Source: Coix lacryma-jobi var. lacryma-jobi (taxonomy: Eukaryota; Streptophyta; Magnoliopsida; Poales; Poaceae). From it: 64,000 nucleotides of DNA. The notes below the pieces were generated by a model. It was not told where the DNA came from. It saw only the letters and a list, made by a program, of their open reading frames with translations, and made no database searches. The position numbers were made by a program, and so were the translations under genes. Numbering within the stretch: the first letter of the stretch is position 1; each line of letters opens with the position of its first letter. The DNA lies in contig CM019827.1 of NCBI GenBank assembly GCA_009763385.1, positions 115,347,204 to 115,411,203 of the forward strand. Direction: 5' to 3'. Below are positions 1 to 10,849 of this stretch, piece after piece.

Positions 1-309
1 CAGGAGCAAAGACACCTCAAACTCGACACCATCGAAGAGGTAAGGATGCAAGCTGCAGACAATCTCGAAAAATACCACGCCGAAACGAAGCACCACAGGG
101 ACAAGACCATAGTCCGAAAGGACATCAAGCCGGGAGACATGGTCACCATTCGGCAGCCGGACAAGCAAGGTAAGCTGCAGTCGCAGTGGCAGGGCCCCTT
201 CATCGTGGCAAGCATGGCAGCACCTGGTGTATTCCGGTTGCTGAATAATAAGGGCGAAGAATCAGCCCACACATGGAACGCAAGCAACTTGCGCCGCTTT
301 TACCCGTAA
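1..309 (+). CDS. Ty3-gypsy polyprotein, integrase C-terminal end (partial)
   Basis: The reading frame is open from base 1 to the stop at 307-309, so this is the end of a longer protein. It shows the basic C-terminal part of a gypsy integrase: a GDMV step followed by a Q-x-Q-W-x-GPF strand (near 160-205) and the terminal W-N-x-x-x-LRRFYP motif. In this family the region after the DDE core helps the integrase bind DNA. The HHCC and DDE domains are upstream of the window. A first ATG in the visible part is at 46 but is internal to the protein. No frameshift is seen in the visible 102 codons. Confidence 0.8.
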   Translation, partial: QEQRHLKLDTIEEVRMQAADNLEKYHAETKHHRDKTIVRKDIKPGDMVTIRQPDKQGKLQSQWQGPFIVASMAAPGVFRLLNNKGEESAHTWNASNLRRFYP

Positions 310-613
310 TCTGTCTACTCAAACTTGGATGTAAGTTTCTCCTTGTTTTATTATTTTTCATTCTTTCGTAATCAAAATCGACTGCACTCTTTTTTCTCGC
401 CGGGGAAGCCCTTCATCGGGGTGCGAGGTTTTTTAACGAGGCAGCCGAATGTAACCGCTACATTATGAAAGCATTCGCAATTCCCCAGAAAAATTGTGTG
501 GCCCGACAAAGGACGAAGTCAACCAAGCATAAGGTTGAGACATTCGTCATTTAAAATCTAACGAACGAAAATGTCGGCTTGCTGGGCGAAAAGAATCCTC
601 CGCAGCCGCCGAC

Positions 614-1310
614 AATCTCAGAAAGCCTGCGGGCTATGAAAAAGCCGACCCTCCAACAAAACGAGAGGGCGGAACAAAAGCCTGCGGGCTATGAAAAAAC
701 CGACCCTCCGACAAAACGAGAGGGCGGAATGAAAGCCTGCGGGCAATACAAAAACCGACCCTCCGATAAAACGAGAGGGCGGAACGAAAGCCTACGGGCT
801 ATGAAAAAACCGACCCTCCGACAAAACGAGAGGGCGGAACGAAAGCCTGCGGGCTATGAAAAAACCGACCCTCCGACAAAACAAGAGGGCGAAACGAAAG
901 CCTGCGGGCTATGAAAAAACTGACCCTCCGACAAAACGAGAGGGCGGAACGAAAGCCTGCGGGCTATGGAAAAAACCGACCCTCCGACAAAACGAGAGGG
1001 CGGAACGAAAGCCTGCGGGCTATGGAAAAAACCAAACCGACCCTCCGACAAAACGAGAGGGCAGAACGAAAGCCTGCGAGCCATGAAAAAACTGACCCTC
1101 CGACAAAACGAGAGGGCGGAACGAAAGCCTGCGGGCCATGAAAAAACCGACCCTCCGACAAAACGAGAGGGCGGAACGAAAGCCTGCGGGCTATGAAAAA
1201 ACCGACCCTCCGACAAAACGAGAGGGCGGAACGCAAGCCTGCGGGCTACGAAAAAACCGACCCTCCCACAAAACGAGAGGGCCGAATGAAAGCCTGCGGG
1301 CAAAACAAAT
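614..1310 (+). repeat. 55-bp tandem array, about 12 copies
   Basis: A unit of 55 bp repeats about twelve times with few differences. Each unit contains AACGAAAGCCTGCGGGC, then GACCCTCCGAC and AACGAGAGGGCGG; the last two can pair imperfectly (CCCTC with GAGGG), so each unit can form a small hairpin. A few units have short insertions, for example near 1030. The array lies between pol and the antisense gene of the Grande-like element. The short reading frames crossing it on both strands are by-products of the repetition. Confidence 0.9.
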
Positions 1311-1892
1311 CGTCTTTCCATAAGGGCGGGAGGACGGTAGCGAAAGTCAGGCTGAGAAACCCCAACGGGGTCCACGACGCCAGGAAAGACAGATAGCAGT
1401 TTCCGGTAGGTGCAAAACTTGAACACCATCTTAACTCCCCACCTACAGAATGCCGCAAAGTACAGCCAAAGCAATAAATGCAGCGTCCTCGCTGCTTAGG
1501 CAGGCCAATATAAATAGACACCAAAGTGCAAGCCTTTCCAACCATCCAAAGCCACAAAATCTATTCAAGTGCAAACCCCAAAAAGATAACCCAAAAGGCA
1601 TAATGCGAATAGGAAGCATCAGGAGCCAAGGTTTCGCTTTGATGATTGTGTCATCGATACCGCATCTAGATAGCGCCCCCAATCCAGTAACTGTAGGCGA
1701 AAGCACCATCAAGTAGCATGCCCATCTCAAACTGCAGCTAGAAAATGAGAAAAAGCAAGCACGTTGCTAGATGACAACGAGAGCGATACCACGGGCATGA
1801 CCAGGCGCAACCTTTCCCATCAAAATTGTAAAGTTACTTGCATTAACCGGTTTTCAAGTACAGCAAACCAACAGCAAAGGTTCCTGCAACCT
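1311..1892. other. spacer between the two tandem arrays
   Basis: Non-repetitive sequence of the retrotransposon 3' region. No coding region, RNA gene or repeat could be supported here. Confidence 0.5.
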
Positions 1893-3120
1893 ATCGGCCG
1901 AGGGGCTCGCAACGAAAGCGCCCTCGCGCGAAAGCTACCGCCCCTCGTCTAAGTGTGTGGGGGCGGGCGCGTCTTTACTATTGGCCGAGGGGCTCGCAAC
2001 GAAAGCACCCTTGCGCGAAAACTACCGCCCCTCGTCTAAGTGTGTGGGGGCGGGCGCGTCTTTACTATCGGCCGAGGGGCTCGCAACGAAAGCACCCTTG
2101 TGCGAAAGCTACCGCCCCTCGTCTAAGTGTGTGGGGGAGAGCGCGTCTTTACTATCAGCCGAGGGGCTCGCAACGAAAGCACCCTCGCGCGAAAGCTACC
2201 GCCCCTCGTCTAAGTGTGTGGGGGCGGGCGCGTCTTTACTATCGGCCGAGGGGCTCGCAACGAAAGCACCCTCGCATGAAAGCTACCGCCCCTCGTCTAA
2301 GTGTGTGGGGGCGGGCGCGTCTTTACTATTGGCTGAGGGGCTCGCAACGAAAGCACCCTCGCGCGAAAACTACCACCCCTCGTCTAAGTGTGTGGGGGCG
2401 GGCGCGTCTTTACTATCGGCCGAGGGGCTCGCAACGAAAGCGCCCTCGCGCGAAAGCTACCGCCCCTTGTCTAAGTGTGTGGGGGCGGGCGCGTCGTTAC
2501 TATCGGCCGAGGGGCTAGCAACGAAAGCGCCCTCACGCGAAAGCTACCGCCCCTCGTCTAAGTGTGTGGGGGCGGGCGCGTCGTTACTATCGGCCGAGGG
2601 GCTCACAACGAAAGTGCCCTCGCGCGAAAGCTACCGCCCCTCGTCTAAGTGTGTGGGGGCGGGCGCGTCTTTACTATTCGGCCGAGGGGCTCGCAACGAA
2701 AGCGCCCTCGCGCGAAAGCTACCGCCCCTCGTATAAGTGTGTGGGGGCGGGCGCGTCTTTACTATCGGCCGAGGGGCTCGCAACGAAAGCGGCCTCGCGC
2801 GAAAGCTACCGCCCCTCGTCTAAGTGTGTGGGGGCGGGCGCGTCGTTACTATCGGCCCAGGGGCTCACAACGAAAGCGCCCTCGCGCGAAAGCTACCGCC
2901 CCTCGTCTAAGTGTGTGGGGGCGGGCGCGTCTTTACTATTCGGTCGAGGGGCTCGCAACGAAAGCGCCCTCGAGCGAAAGCTACCGCCCCTCGTCTAAGT
3001 GTGTGGGGGCGGGCGCGTCTTTACTATCGGCCGAGGGGCTCGCAACAAAAGCGGCCTCGCGCGAAAGCTACCGCCCCCACGTCTAAGTGTGTGGGGGCGG
3101 GCGCGTCTTTACTATCAGCC
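1893..3120 (+). repeat. 87-bp tandem array, about 14 copies
   Basis: Units start with GTGTGTGGGGGCGGGCGCG at 1953, 2040 and so on every 87 bp to about 3087, with a partial unit at the left end. Each unit also carries CGGCCGAGGGGCTCGC, AACGAAAGC and GCGCGAAAGC. Because 87 is a multiple of three, all frames without a stop in one unit stay open through the array, which makes long false reading frames. Copies differ at few positions, so homogenisation is recent. Confidence 0.92.
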
Positions 3121-3292
3121 GAACAGCCAGCAACCGAAAGAACCTTCGCGCGAAAACCAGATGAGCGTAAAAACAAGGTTTTCATTTTAAAAAATATAAA
3201 ACAATGACAACACCAAAAGACAAAGTCACAGTGACCCGTTTCTTTACATTCAATCTTTAAGCAAATTCATACAGTGTATTCAAGCTCGCTAA

Positions 3293-3718
3293 CTAATCCA
3301 GCGAGCGAAGCAAAATGCTATATCGCCGTGCATCCGGTGAAAGCACGACGTCTTCGGGTTCCACCTTAACAAACGGGGAGCCTTCGAAGCTTGGCGGCGC
3401 ACGCGAAGCCTTGCGTTTTTTCTGCCTCGCCTCGAGTTCGCGTCGGTCAAAGTTCTCGTAAAAAGCACACAAATGCTCCTCCGTGCACTTAAGTTTTCTA
3501 GCGCGCTTATTCAGATAAGACGAAAGCGATACCGCCGGAAACCTAGAGCGAAAGCTCCGCCACAAGTCACCTCCAACAAAAAGATCGCCAGATCTAATCA
3601 TTAGCGGGCAAATGTCGAGAACGTCCGGCGTTCCCGCATCCGCATCCTGTTCAATACAACATTCCCTTTTAAGTTCAAAATCACGCGCAACAACAAGTCT
3701 GGCGAATACAACCGACAC
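3293..3718 (-). CDS. ORF downstream of the antisense gene, unknown function
   Basis: An ORF of 141 codons begins 18 bases after the stop of the antisense gene and ends at 3293. The protein is charged; it has a basic stretch rich in K and R (KKRKASR) near residue 100 and no motif I recognise. It could be a second cistron, an alternative last exon of the antisense transcript, or an accidental open frame. Its composition and frame quality match the neighbouring antisense exons, so it is listed, but its function is unknown. Confidence 0.4.
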   Translation of the reverse strand: MSVVFARLVVARDFELKRECCIEQDADAGTPDVLDICPLMIRSGDLFVGGDLWRSFRSRFPAVSLSSYLNKRARKLKCTEEHLCAFYENFDRRELEARQKKRKASRAPPSFEGSPFVKVEPEDVVLSPDARRYSILLRSLD

Positions 3719-3736
3719 ATGAAAAACAAACCCTAT

Positions 3737-6700
3737 TCATTCATCTACCGCATCGAGGGGAGTGTTCGCGTCGCGGGAAGCAGCAGTAGCCGAGCTTTCG
3801 GGGACCTCCTCATCCGGCTGGGGCGGGCTCGCTTCGTCTTCCGGCTCGGCTTCGCGCGCTCGCCTCTCGGAGATGAAGTCCGAAAACACCTTTCGGATGT
3901 GCGCTTTCTCCTCCGGAGTCTACATCAAGAGCGATAGCTCAGAAGAGGCGTCACGCCACAAAAATAAAAGAAAGGAGACAAGGATAAAATGAAAGCACAA
4001 GCAATTGTCTCAATGTACCTTCCCGCGGCCCATGGCGGACTGCATAAGCGACATGTCGTTCCCACCCGCTAGCCAGAATTCGTCAAAGAATTTCTTGCCC
4101 AGGATCTTCACCGCCTCTGGGGTCCGCCAGTAGTAGTCCACCTCCTTGACCGAAAGGTCCGTGATATGGGAGCAGCCAGCGTCCACAAGGCTATGACCGA
4201 TCGCCTTGATGCCAGTGACGGCGGCGTAGTCTCGGCCGAGGGCCATGTGTTCCTCCAGCGACTCCATCTCGGAACGAATCCAGCCAATGAGGCTATCGAC
4301 GTTATGCTCCGAGGGACCTTCCGCCTCGACGCCAATGCTGCGAAGGCATTCACGGAAGCGAGATACAGCTTCCTCAGCGGAAGTCAGAAGCGCTCTCTCC
4401 TTATCGGCCTGAGTAGCTCGCAGCTGCGAAAGCTCCTGTTTGAGATTCTCAACCTCTTTCTGGCTTGCCTTCCTGGAGGTGCGCTCATCCTCGGCTTTCT
4501 TTGTCTGCAATTCAAGATCAGTGGCGAGTTTCTTCACTTGGGTGTCAAACTTCTTCACCTGAGTGTCAAGCTCCCGCTTCTCGCGCTCGATCTTGCGAGT
4601 GTAGAGATCTCTTTGGTTGCTCTGGCTGCGAGCGACAACGGCAGCCTGCGAATGGCAACGAAACAACGGTCAAAACATAGACTGAAAGAGCCACGAATCC
4701 TGCCGCGAAAGTCAAACACTTACGCTTGCCAGGTGAAAAGATATAGCGTCGTCAAGTTTCAGGCAGCTAACTTTCAGGAGATCCCTTTTGATCTCCGGCG
4801 CGACAAAAGCTTTCTGTGAGAATTCCACAAACTTAGTGGCCTCCTCGCTGCCGCCAGGAAGAATTCCAGCCCGACGATAGTCAAGTCAGCAAGCGAGTTG
4901 GGCGTCCGAAGGCGCACCTAAAGAACCAGCAACGCGATAAGATTCCTCTTTCGCCTCGTCAGTATCATTCGACGAGCTCAAGCCAGTATATAAGCGCGGG
5001 TTCTCATAGTCCGATGGCACCCCGTCGAGAACCAGCCGTCCATAACCCAAAAGCTGCCCCTCCACCATTTCCTGTGTCAGTCGAATGCAACGCGGCGAAA
5101 GGCATAGCTTACCTTTGTCAACAGCAGCAGAGGCGGGCATTTTCAAGGACGCGCTCTCCTTTTCAGCAGCAGTCCTCTCACCTAGCGCCCGTACAGAGGT
5201 GTCTGGGCACGGAGTTTTCACTTTCTTTGCCGGACGCTCCATGGCAGCGGGCGGACCAGCGGGTTTCCGGGCACCGACCTTCGCGAAGGTTGGCATCTTA
5301 GCAACCGAAGTATCGTCATCGAAGGCTGTGTGCGAAAGAGGCACGTTCGATTTCTTCGGAGCCATTCCCGCAGCGTATGATGCGCTCTGTAAAAAAACAG
5401 CGTAAAAAAAGCATGTACCGATAATGAAATAAGACGATTAATTGTAGGTCTCGAAAACGGCAACAAGATGCGAAAGCTGCATTCAAGCACACGCGACGTG
5501 AAGCCAAAACAAATGCAGAACCAGAAACTAACCACCCTCGGATGATCGAAAGGATCAACGTCGGGGATTGACTCCAATGCTCCCTTCTGGCTCTTAAGCA
5601 TCGGCTTCGCAATTAGACGGCCAATGCGAATATCTCCAGCCTCAGCAACCTTTCGCCGAGGAATCACACCACTGCGCCCTCCACGCCGAGCCACGCCTTT
5701 GCCTCTCGCCCTCGGGTTTCCAGTTTCTCCCTCGCTTTCATCAACCAGAGGTCTTTCGGCATATGTGACGCCCATCGCGTCGAAAGCTCGGTTCAAGCGG
5801 TGGCTTCGGCCAAGATTACCGAGTTGGAACTCGCTTTCCTTTCGCAAATACGGCCCACAAATCTTCCTCGCTTCACTTTCGATATGCTTCACGTAGTGAT
5901 CATCGTCAGAGAAATTCGCGCGTTTCTCTAGCAGCAGAAGAGGGCCCCGATACCGTCACTGTCAGAAAAGCTTTCAAAAGAAGTCACGCTGCAGAGCGGG
6001 TTCGTCCCGATCGCCATCCATTCATCCACCAGGTCCCGGCTAATCTGGAATCGAGCAGTGAGTGCGAAAGCGTCTCCGCACCGAACAGCTTCCTCGTCAC
6101 CCAGCACAACGGGCGGAAGGTGTCGTCCGGGGCATCTCTCCAAAACCGACACAAGCGGAGAGCCTTTCTTCTCCCTTTTACTTAGTTCAGCGGTGGCAGT
6201 TTCGTCTGAGCAAACGCGATAGTAGAACCAGAAGTGTTTCCATTCTGGCCATTTGTTCCGGTAGGTGAGCAAAATGGAAACGCTGCCCCGAGTCTTTCGC
6301 GGAACAAAGTTGATGCATCCAATTTCACTGGGCAGTTTACCTCCCAGGAAGGGGTCGTCCACTACCGTCGGTCGGCGGTGAATATCATAAAACCGCACAA
6401 AAACATCCGCCCGCGGTTTACAGCCAAGCATTTTCATGGCTTGCGCGAATACACCGAGCCTGACGAAAGCGTTCGGCGTTAGCTGGTGGAGTTGTACCTC
6501 GAACCCCAAAAGGACGTCCGAGACGAACTCTTCGAGTGGAAAATCCAAACCGGCGGCGAAATAGTCGCGAAACACAACAGCCTCATTGGCCCGCGGAATC
6601 GGCACCTCTTCGTCTCCAGGGACCCGACAGTTCGCTAGGTGGTCTTTCCTCAGAGGTCCTTGGTCAGCCAGAGCTTGCAAACCAGCGGCTGTCACCCGCG

Positions 6701-6907
6701 AAATACCGAGAAGAAAAAGCTACAATCCGTCGGCACCGAAACCACGCCGGAGTCCCCGTCATCAGACAAGCTCCCACTGTGACTTGGAATCCGCGGAGCC
6801 TCCCCGGATCCAACCGAAACGTCAGCGCTACTTTCGCGGCGGACGGATTCAGAGGTGTCTCCGCTTTCACTAGAGCTCGAAATCGACGAGGAACTGGAAG
6901 ACGCCAT
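3737..6907 (-). pseudogene. antisense multi-exon gene of the Grande-like element (Transposase_28-like protein)
   Basis: Reading right to left: a serine-rich start at 6907, a long segment at 6695-5930 resembling the 'putative gypsy type transposon' family (Pfam PF04195 by memory), a segment 5925-5533, then exons 5386-4724, 4646-4019 and 3919-3737. The last three introns have GT/AG ends and small plant-like sizes (about 146, 77 and 99 bp) and join in phase 0. Exon 4646-4019 encodes a heptad-rich coiled coil (about residues 15-95 of that exon) followed by a conserved-looking C-terminal part; the last exon is acidic. Breaks: an apparent frame change near 6700, another near 5930 (either could be an unrecognised intron) and one in-frame TGA at 4886-4888. 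Transcribed against the retrotransposon, it needs its own promoter beyond 6907. Similar antisense ORFs are known in Grande elements; their role is not established. Confidence 0.65.
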
Positions 6908-7582
6908 CTAACATGGCGCGAAAGACGAATGAACAACGCAGTCATACGAAAAGGAGAAAAGAAATAGCAGCGACAGTACGCAAGCTGAAAGAGCTAGGTC
7001 CAAGAGCGAAACAAGCCGAATAGAAACAAAGATAAGAAAGAGCCACGCACCACACCCGTCGCTCGGCGAATGATGGACGTAGGCACCGTTAGCTCTCGCA
7101 CGAGCGAAAGACTTACGCGAACACCGGCAGCTTTCGCTCAGGCGAACGATGCGAGACTTCAGAACCGCGAGGCAAAGGAGCGGGAATGCGTTAGGCGGCC
7201 AGGTAGCCCCCGCGCTTTTATACAAACATGCAGCGCACGGTTTTCGAGGAAGACGAAAAGACACCCGGGCACGGATTTCGAAGCATCGCAACGGCACGCC
7301 AATACATTACACGGTTTTCGAGGAATACGAAAAGACGTTTGGGCACACAACACGAAGCATCGCAACGGCCTGGCAGACGTCACGTAGTGTCAGCAAAATG
7401 ACAGGACGTCCAGGCTCTCAAAAAAAAATTTGGCTTTGAAACAAAGCAAACGTTTTTTGGGCGGGCGTAGGCGCCTAAGCGAAAGGACACGGTCGAAACT
7501 CGCAAGCTTACGGATCCGGCCGTGAGGGGCTATTGTTGGGTTGGTACCCAGACTGCAGGCGCCTCCAACCCGCAATACCGAA

Positions 7583-7960
7583 GGATGACGGAGCTTTCGC
7601 GCGGATATGCGCATTTGCGCGGAAGCACTCGTTCGTCTTCGGCCCCGCAAGACCGAAGGATGACGGAGCTTTCGTGCGAAAGGGAGCATTCGCGCGGAAG
7701 CACGCATTTCGGCTCGCGGACCAAGGGAAGGCGGAGCTTTCGTGCGAAAGGAAGCATTCGCGCGGAAGCACGCATTTTGGCTCGCGAACCAAGGGAAGGC
7801 GGAGCTTTCGTGCGAAAGGAAGCATTTGCGCGGAAGCACAAGGAAAGACAGAGCTTTTGTGCGAATGGCTATAATTCGCGCAGAAGCACGCATTCGCTTT
7901 CGGCCCACAGGACGAGGTTTTCGTGCGAAAGGAAGCATTCGCGCGAAAGGAACCCGGTGT
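7583..7960 (+). repeat. imperfect tandem repeats in LTR U3, about 6 copies
   Basis: About six copies of a 50-75 bp unit containing GGAGCTTTCGTGCGAAAGG and CATTCGCGCGGAAGCACG. Repeats in U3 of plant LTRs often carry enhancer activity; that is inference here. Confidence 0.75.
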
Positions 7961-8225
7961 TTCCGACGGGAGCTTTCGTCATTCATGACTTTGGTTTTTC
8001 ATAGCTTTTCGCAGGACGCCGGAAGCCTGGGTCAAAGGGAGCGGGCCCACCGGTCAGGAAAAGGAGCCGGGGGATGCTGGGCCCATCAGAGGGCGGAGTT
8101 ACGATGACGCCCCTCGTGCCAGAAGAGGAGGCGTACAACCATGGAGTAGTTGAGTAGGGCATCATTGTAATTGTAGCAGAGTGATTGGAAGGGCATTCTT
8201 GTACTTTCAAACTGATCTGGATTAA

Positions 8226-8233
8226 TATAAAAA
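8226..8233 (+). promoter_or_regulatory. TATA box of the LTR promoter
   Basis: TATAAAAA lies about 140 bp before the LTR end in an otherwise mixed sequence, the position expected for the retrotransposon promoter with R-U5 downstream. Confidence 0.6.
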
Positions 8234-8613
8234 GCTCCCAGCCTCCCAAGGGAAGGGGGGAGAACACTGTTCACTCGATCTGATTCCCTCATTTACTGTG
8301 TTTATTTCCACTTTCGTTCTGTGCATTCGCTCATGCGGCATCCTGCTGTTTCGGGGTCTCGGTCCCGAAACAAACACTAATTAATCTATTTTTAAAAGAT
8401 GTTTATTGTAGCGCCTTATTGTTAAGTCACGAACTAATTAAGTTTAATAAATTTGTCTTATAAATTAGTATTGTAATTAGTTTATATTTCATACTATAAA
8501 TTTCTGTCTAGACATCTGGATATCCAATGTGCAAACTAAAGTGTAGCTATCGAAACCAAACACCCCTTATGGCCTTATCCCTCCCTCTATTGGATCCTTA
8601 CAGTGTAGCCTGT

Positions 8614-8817
8614 CACTGCTGGAAACTTGAAATTCCCTGACCATCGTCGGGGAAAACTGGAATTACCCTGTCGAGCTAGCACTGACGGTATTTTTATTTT
8701 CTCTGACGGTAAGTGCGATATTTTTATTTTTTATGACGATGTGTACATTTTCATGACGATATTTTTATTTTCCCCGACGGTAGTGCACCGTAAGGGAATT
8801 TCAAGTTTCCAGTAGTG
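8614..8817. mobile_element. 204-bp CACTA-type MITE with target duplication TGT
   Basis: Left end CACTGCTGGAAACTTGAAAT, right end its inverted copy ending in CAGTAGTG. The element is flanked on both sides by TGT (8611-8613 and 8818-8820), the 3-bp duplication typical of CACTA elements. The interior has repeats of CTGACGGT and TTTTTATTTT. It has no coding capacity. Confidence 0.88.
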
Positions 8818-8999
8818 TGTTGGCGTCGGTTTTGCCTCAACATGAGCATTGAGACCAATACAGTTAAGAACCAATGGCTACAGGGACGACGTCAATAGTA
8901 AGGAATTGACTTTTATAGGGCGGCACTGCAGGTAGAACTCAAACACCCGACGATTGAGAAACGTTCTTGTTTGGCATAATGGTGTCGATTCCAATCTCT

Positions 9000-9474
9000 G
9001 TGGCTGCCCCACTGCGGCACTACCGCATTCGTCTTACAACACTCGGCAAAGGTCCAAAAACACACAGTGATACCTTTGTCGAGTGTTTTCCACGGTAAAG
9101 CGCACTTGACAAGAACTAATCGGCAAAGACGTCTTTATTCTGGCACTCGACAAACAACCTCTTTGTCGAGTGTCAAACAGAGACACTAGGCAAAGAACTG
9201 ACGACATCTAACGGTGTCAGGTTCTTTGTCGAGTGCCTAGAGAAGGCATTCGGAAAAGTGGAACTTTGTCATGCCTTTTTTTTTGCCGAGTGGCTACGGA
9301 CGACACACGACAAATTGGTCGTCCGCAAAGAGACCCTTCGGCCTTCGCCGTATGTTTTTTTTTGTTTATCGTGTGTTTATCTGGACACACTCGGTAAAAC
9401 GTCTCTTTGCTGAGTACCCGATAAAATATACTCAAAATGTCGGGTACTCCCCATAGGAGGAGATTCTAGTAGTG
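9000..9474. mobile_element. CACTA transposon end with subterminal repeats
   Basis: Many direct and inverted copies of an ACTCGGCAAAG / CTTTGTCGAGTG word and a right terminus CTAGTAGTG (ends 9474). The matching left terminus (CACTACTAGAATCTCC) is not present, so the left side is truncated. Confidence 0.72.
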
Positions 9475-10849
9475 TGCTTCTTTATTTTACATCGACGTCG
9501 TCTGCGCAATATCTGTGGACTCTCTCTGTTTGTGGCCTATGCCTCCGCTTAGGCTCAGCAGCAATATTTGTTTTCTGCTTCTGCACCGGAAAGATGTTCG
9601 ATCTTACAGGTGTCAAAGTGCCGAGGCTAGGCGCAATGTTCCAGTTCATGCATCAACGTGCTCCGACGTGATTACCTAGATGTCGTATAAGTCTACTTGA
9701 TCCTCTTGAAAAGTGGCCCAAATTATTTGATAGGTTGAAACATGACCGAGCAAGAGTTGATTTGCTTCCTCGTGGAAGGTTCCTCCAGGAACCAAAGTTT
9801 AAACCGGTAGTTTAATTTTCAATGTGGCTTATCTTAAGAGTCAAATTATATGTATGTCATGTACAAAAATTATATCAATAAATTGAATTGCACATACCTT
9901 TTACTAGAAGTATACCATGTACGTTGCCGCAAGATTATGATAAAGCTACACGACTAGAAATTGATGCCTATGATCGAAGTTAGGGTTTAGGGTTTTAGGG
10001 TTTAGGATTGTGAGCTACCTTGATAGGATCGCCAAGTGAGAGTTCCTACTAGGAGATATCACCTTGGTCATCTAGTGACAAGTTCATTTTTACATATTGC
10101 CTAACATTATTCATACAACTAGAAGCTTGTGTGGCAAACTTGATTTCCCATCCCTTAAAGCAAAAGTTAATAACTATCTAGAGGTTGGAGTGGCAATGGG
10201 TTATTAGGGGAAGACATGATTGCAATATGTTTTGTTGTGGTTGGTAACATGGATGTTGTTTGTTCTTCCATTATTCTAGTGCCATGTGTGAGCACATTAT
10301 TTATTTGAACCTTGTGTTTTTTGTCCTCTTGTAAGACCATTGGTAGTGTTGTATGGATATCTAAGGTCATGCCTGTTGATGGTCACTAACTCATATCTTA
10401 TACCGTCAATAAGTCACCAAAAAGAGAATAAAAGTGACCATCAACCTAGAATAGGGTTTGATTCTAACGAGTTCCACGAGTTGTGTCGTTCTCACTTGTT
10501 TTGCAGAAATATCAATATTTCACTACATAAAAGTATCTCAAGTGATGAATCAGACTACACCATTGCGAAGAGCTCGTCGAGACGATCGAAACGGACCTAG
10601 GGTTTGCTATGTTTGGAGTCCCGACGAGTCCTTATTAGTTACAACTTTGAAGCTTCTAGAACAACTTGGAGTGATCACCAAGAAACATAATTCAAGGGTT
10701 AAACCAACATATTCCACAACTTTGGTAAATTGCTATTCTCCAAAGACTTTTCCAGTAGATGGAAAGAGATAGAATCCTACTTCAACATGATGGATTGCGT
10801 AACAAGATCGAAAGCCACGCTAGGGCAACAGGGAAGGTTCCAGAAGACA
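9475..10849. other. no gene recognised; short telomere-like stretch
   Basis: AT-rich sequence without supported genes. A short run of TTTAGGG-like units sits at about 9982-10010. Short frames near 10340-10800 have no recognisable motifs. Confidence 0.4.

Larger units (their letters stand above)
1..8372 (+). mobile_element. 3' part of a Grande/Tat-like Ty3-gypsy retrotransposon
   Basis: The window opens inside the pol gene. In order come the integrase tail (1-309), two tandem arrays (55-bp and 87-bp units), a multi-exon gene on the opposite strand (3737-6907), a purine-rich tract just before 7534, and one LTR ending at 8372. Known Tat-lineage elements such as maize Grande have this plan: an unusually long 3' region after pol with tandem repeats and an antisense ORF before the 3' LTR. 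Assignment rests on this architecture, not on a database match. The 5' LTR, gag and most of pol lie outside the window, so the target duplication cannot be checked; the five bases after the LTR are AACAC. Confidence 0.75.
7534..8372 (+). repeat. 3' LTR of the Grande-like element
   Basis: The LTR starts TGTTGGG and ends CCCGAAACA, with the canonical TG...CA ends, length 839 bp. A purine-rich tract (GTGAGGGGC, 7522-7530) lies directly in front and fits a polypurine tract. It holds direct repeats in its left half (7583-7960) and a TATA box in its right half. The partner LTR is outside the window, so the ends are inferred from the sequence pattern. Confidence 0.7.

Noticed and set aside
854..1474. 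206-codon minus-strand frame in the 55-bp array
   Set aside because: A by-product of a low-complexity tandem repeat with no start context or motif.
1957..2736. Long open frames of up to 259 codons in the 87-bp array
   Set aside because: The period is a multiple of three, so any stop-free frame in one unit stays open; the predicted peptides are pure repeats in several frames at once.
614..3120. CRISPR-like arrangement of regular repeats
   Set aside because: Units are contiguous without unique spacers, the DNA is plant nuclear, and no cas genes exist.
7390..7986. 198-codon minus-strand frame in the LTR
   Set aside because: Runs through U3 repeats in several parallel frames; no motif and no conservation argument.
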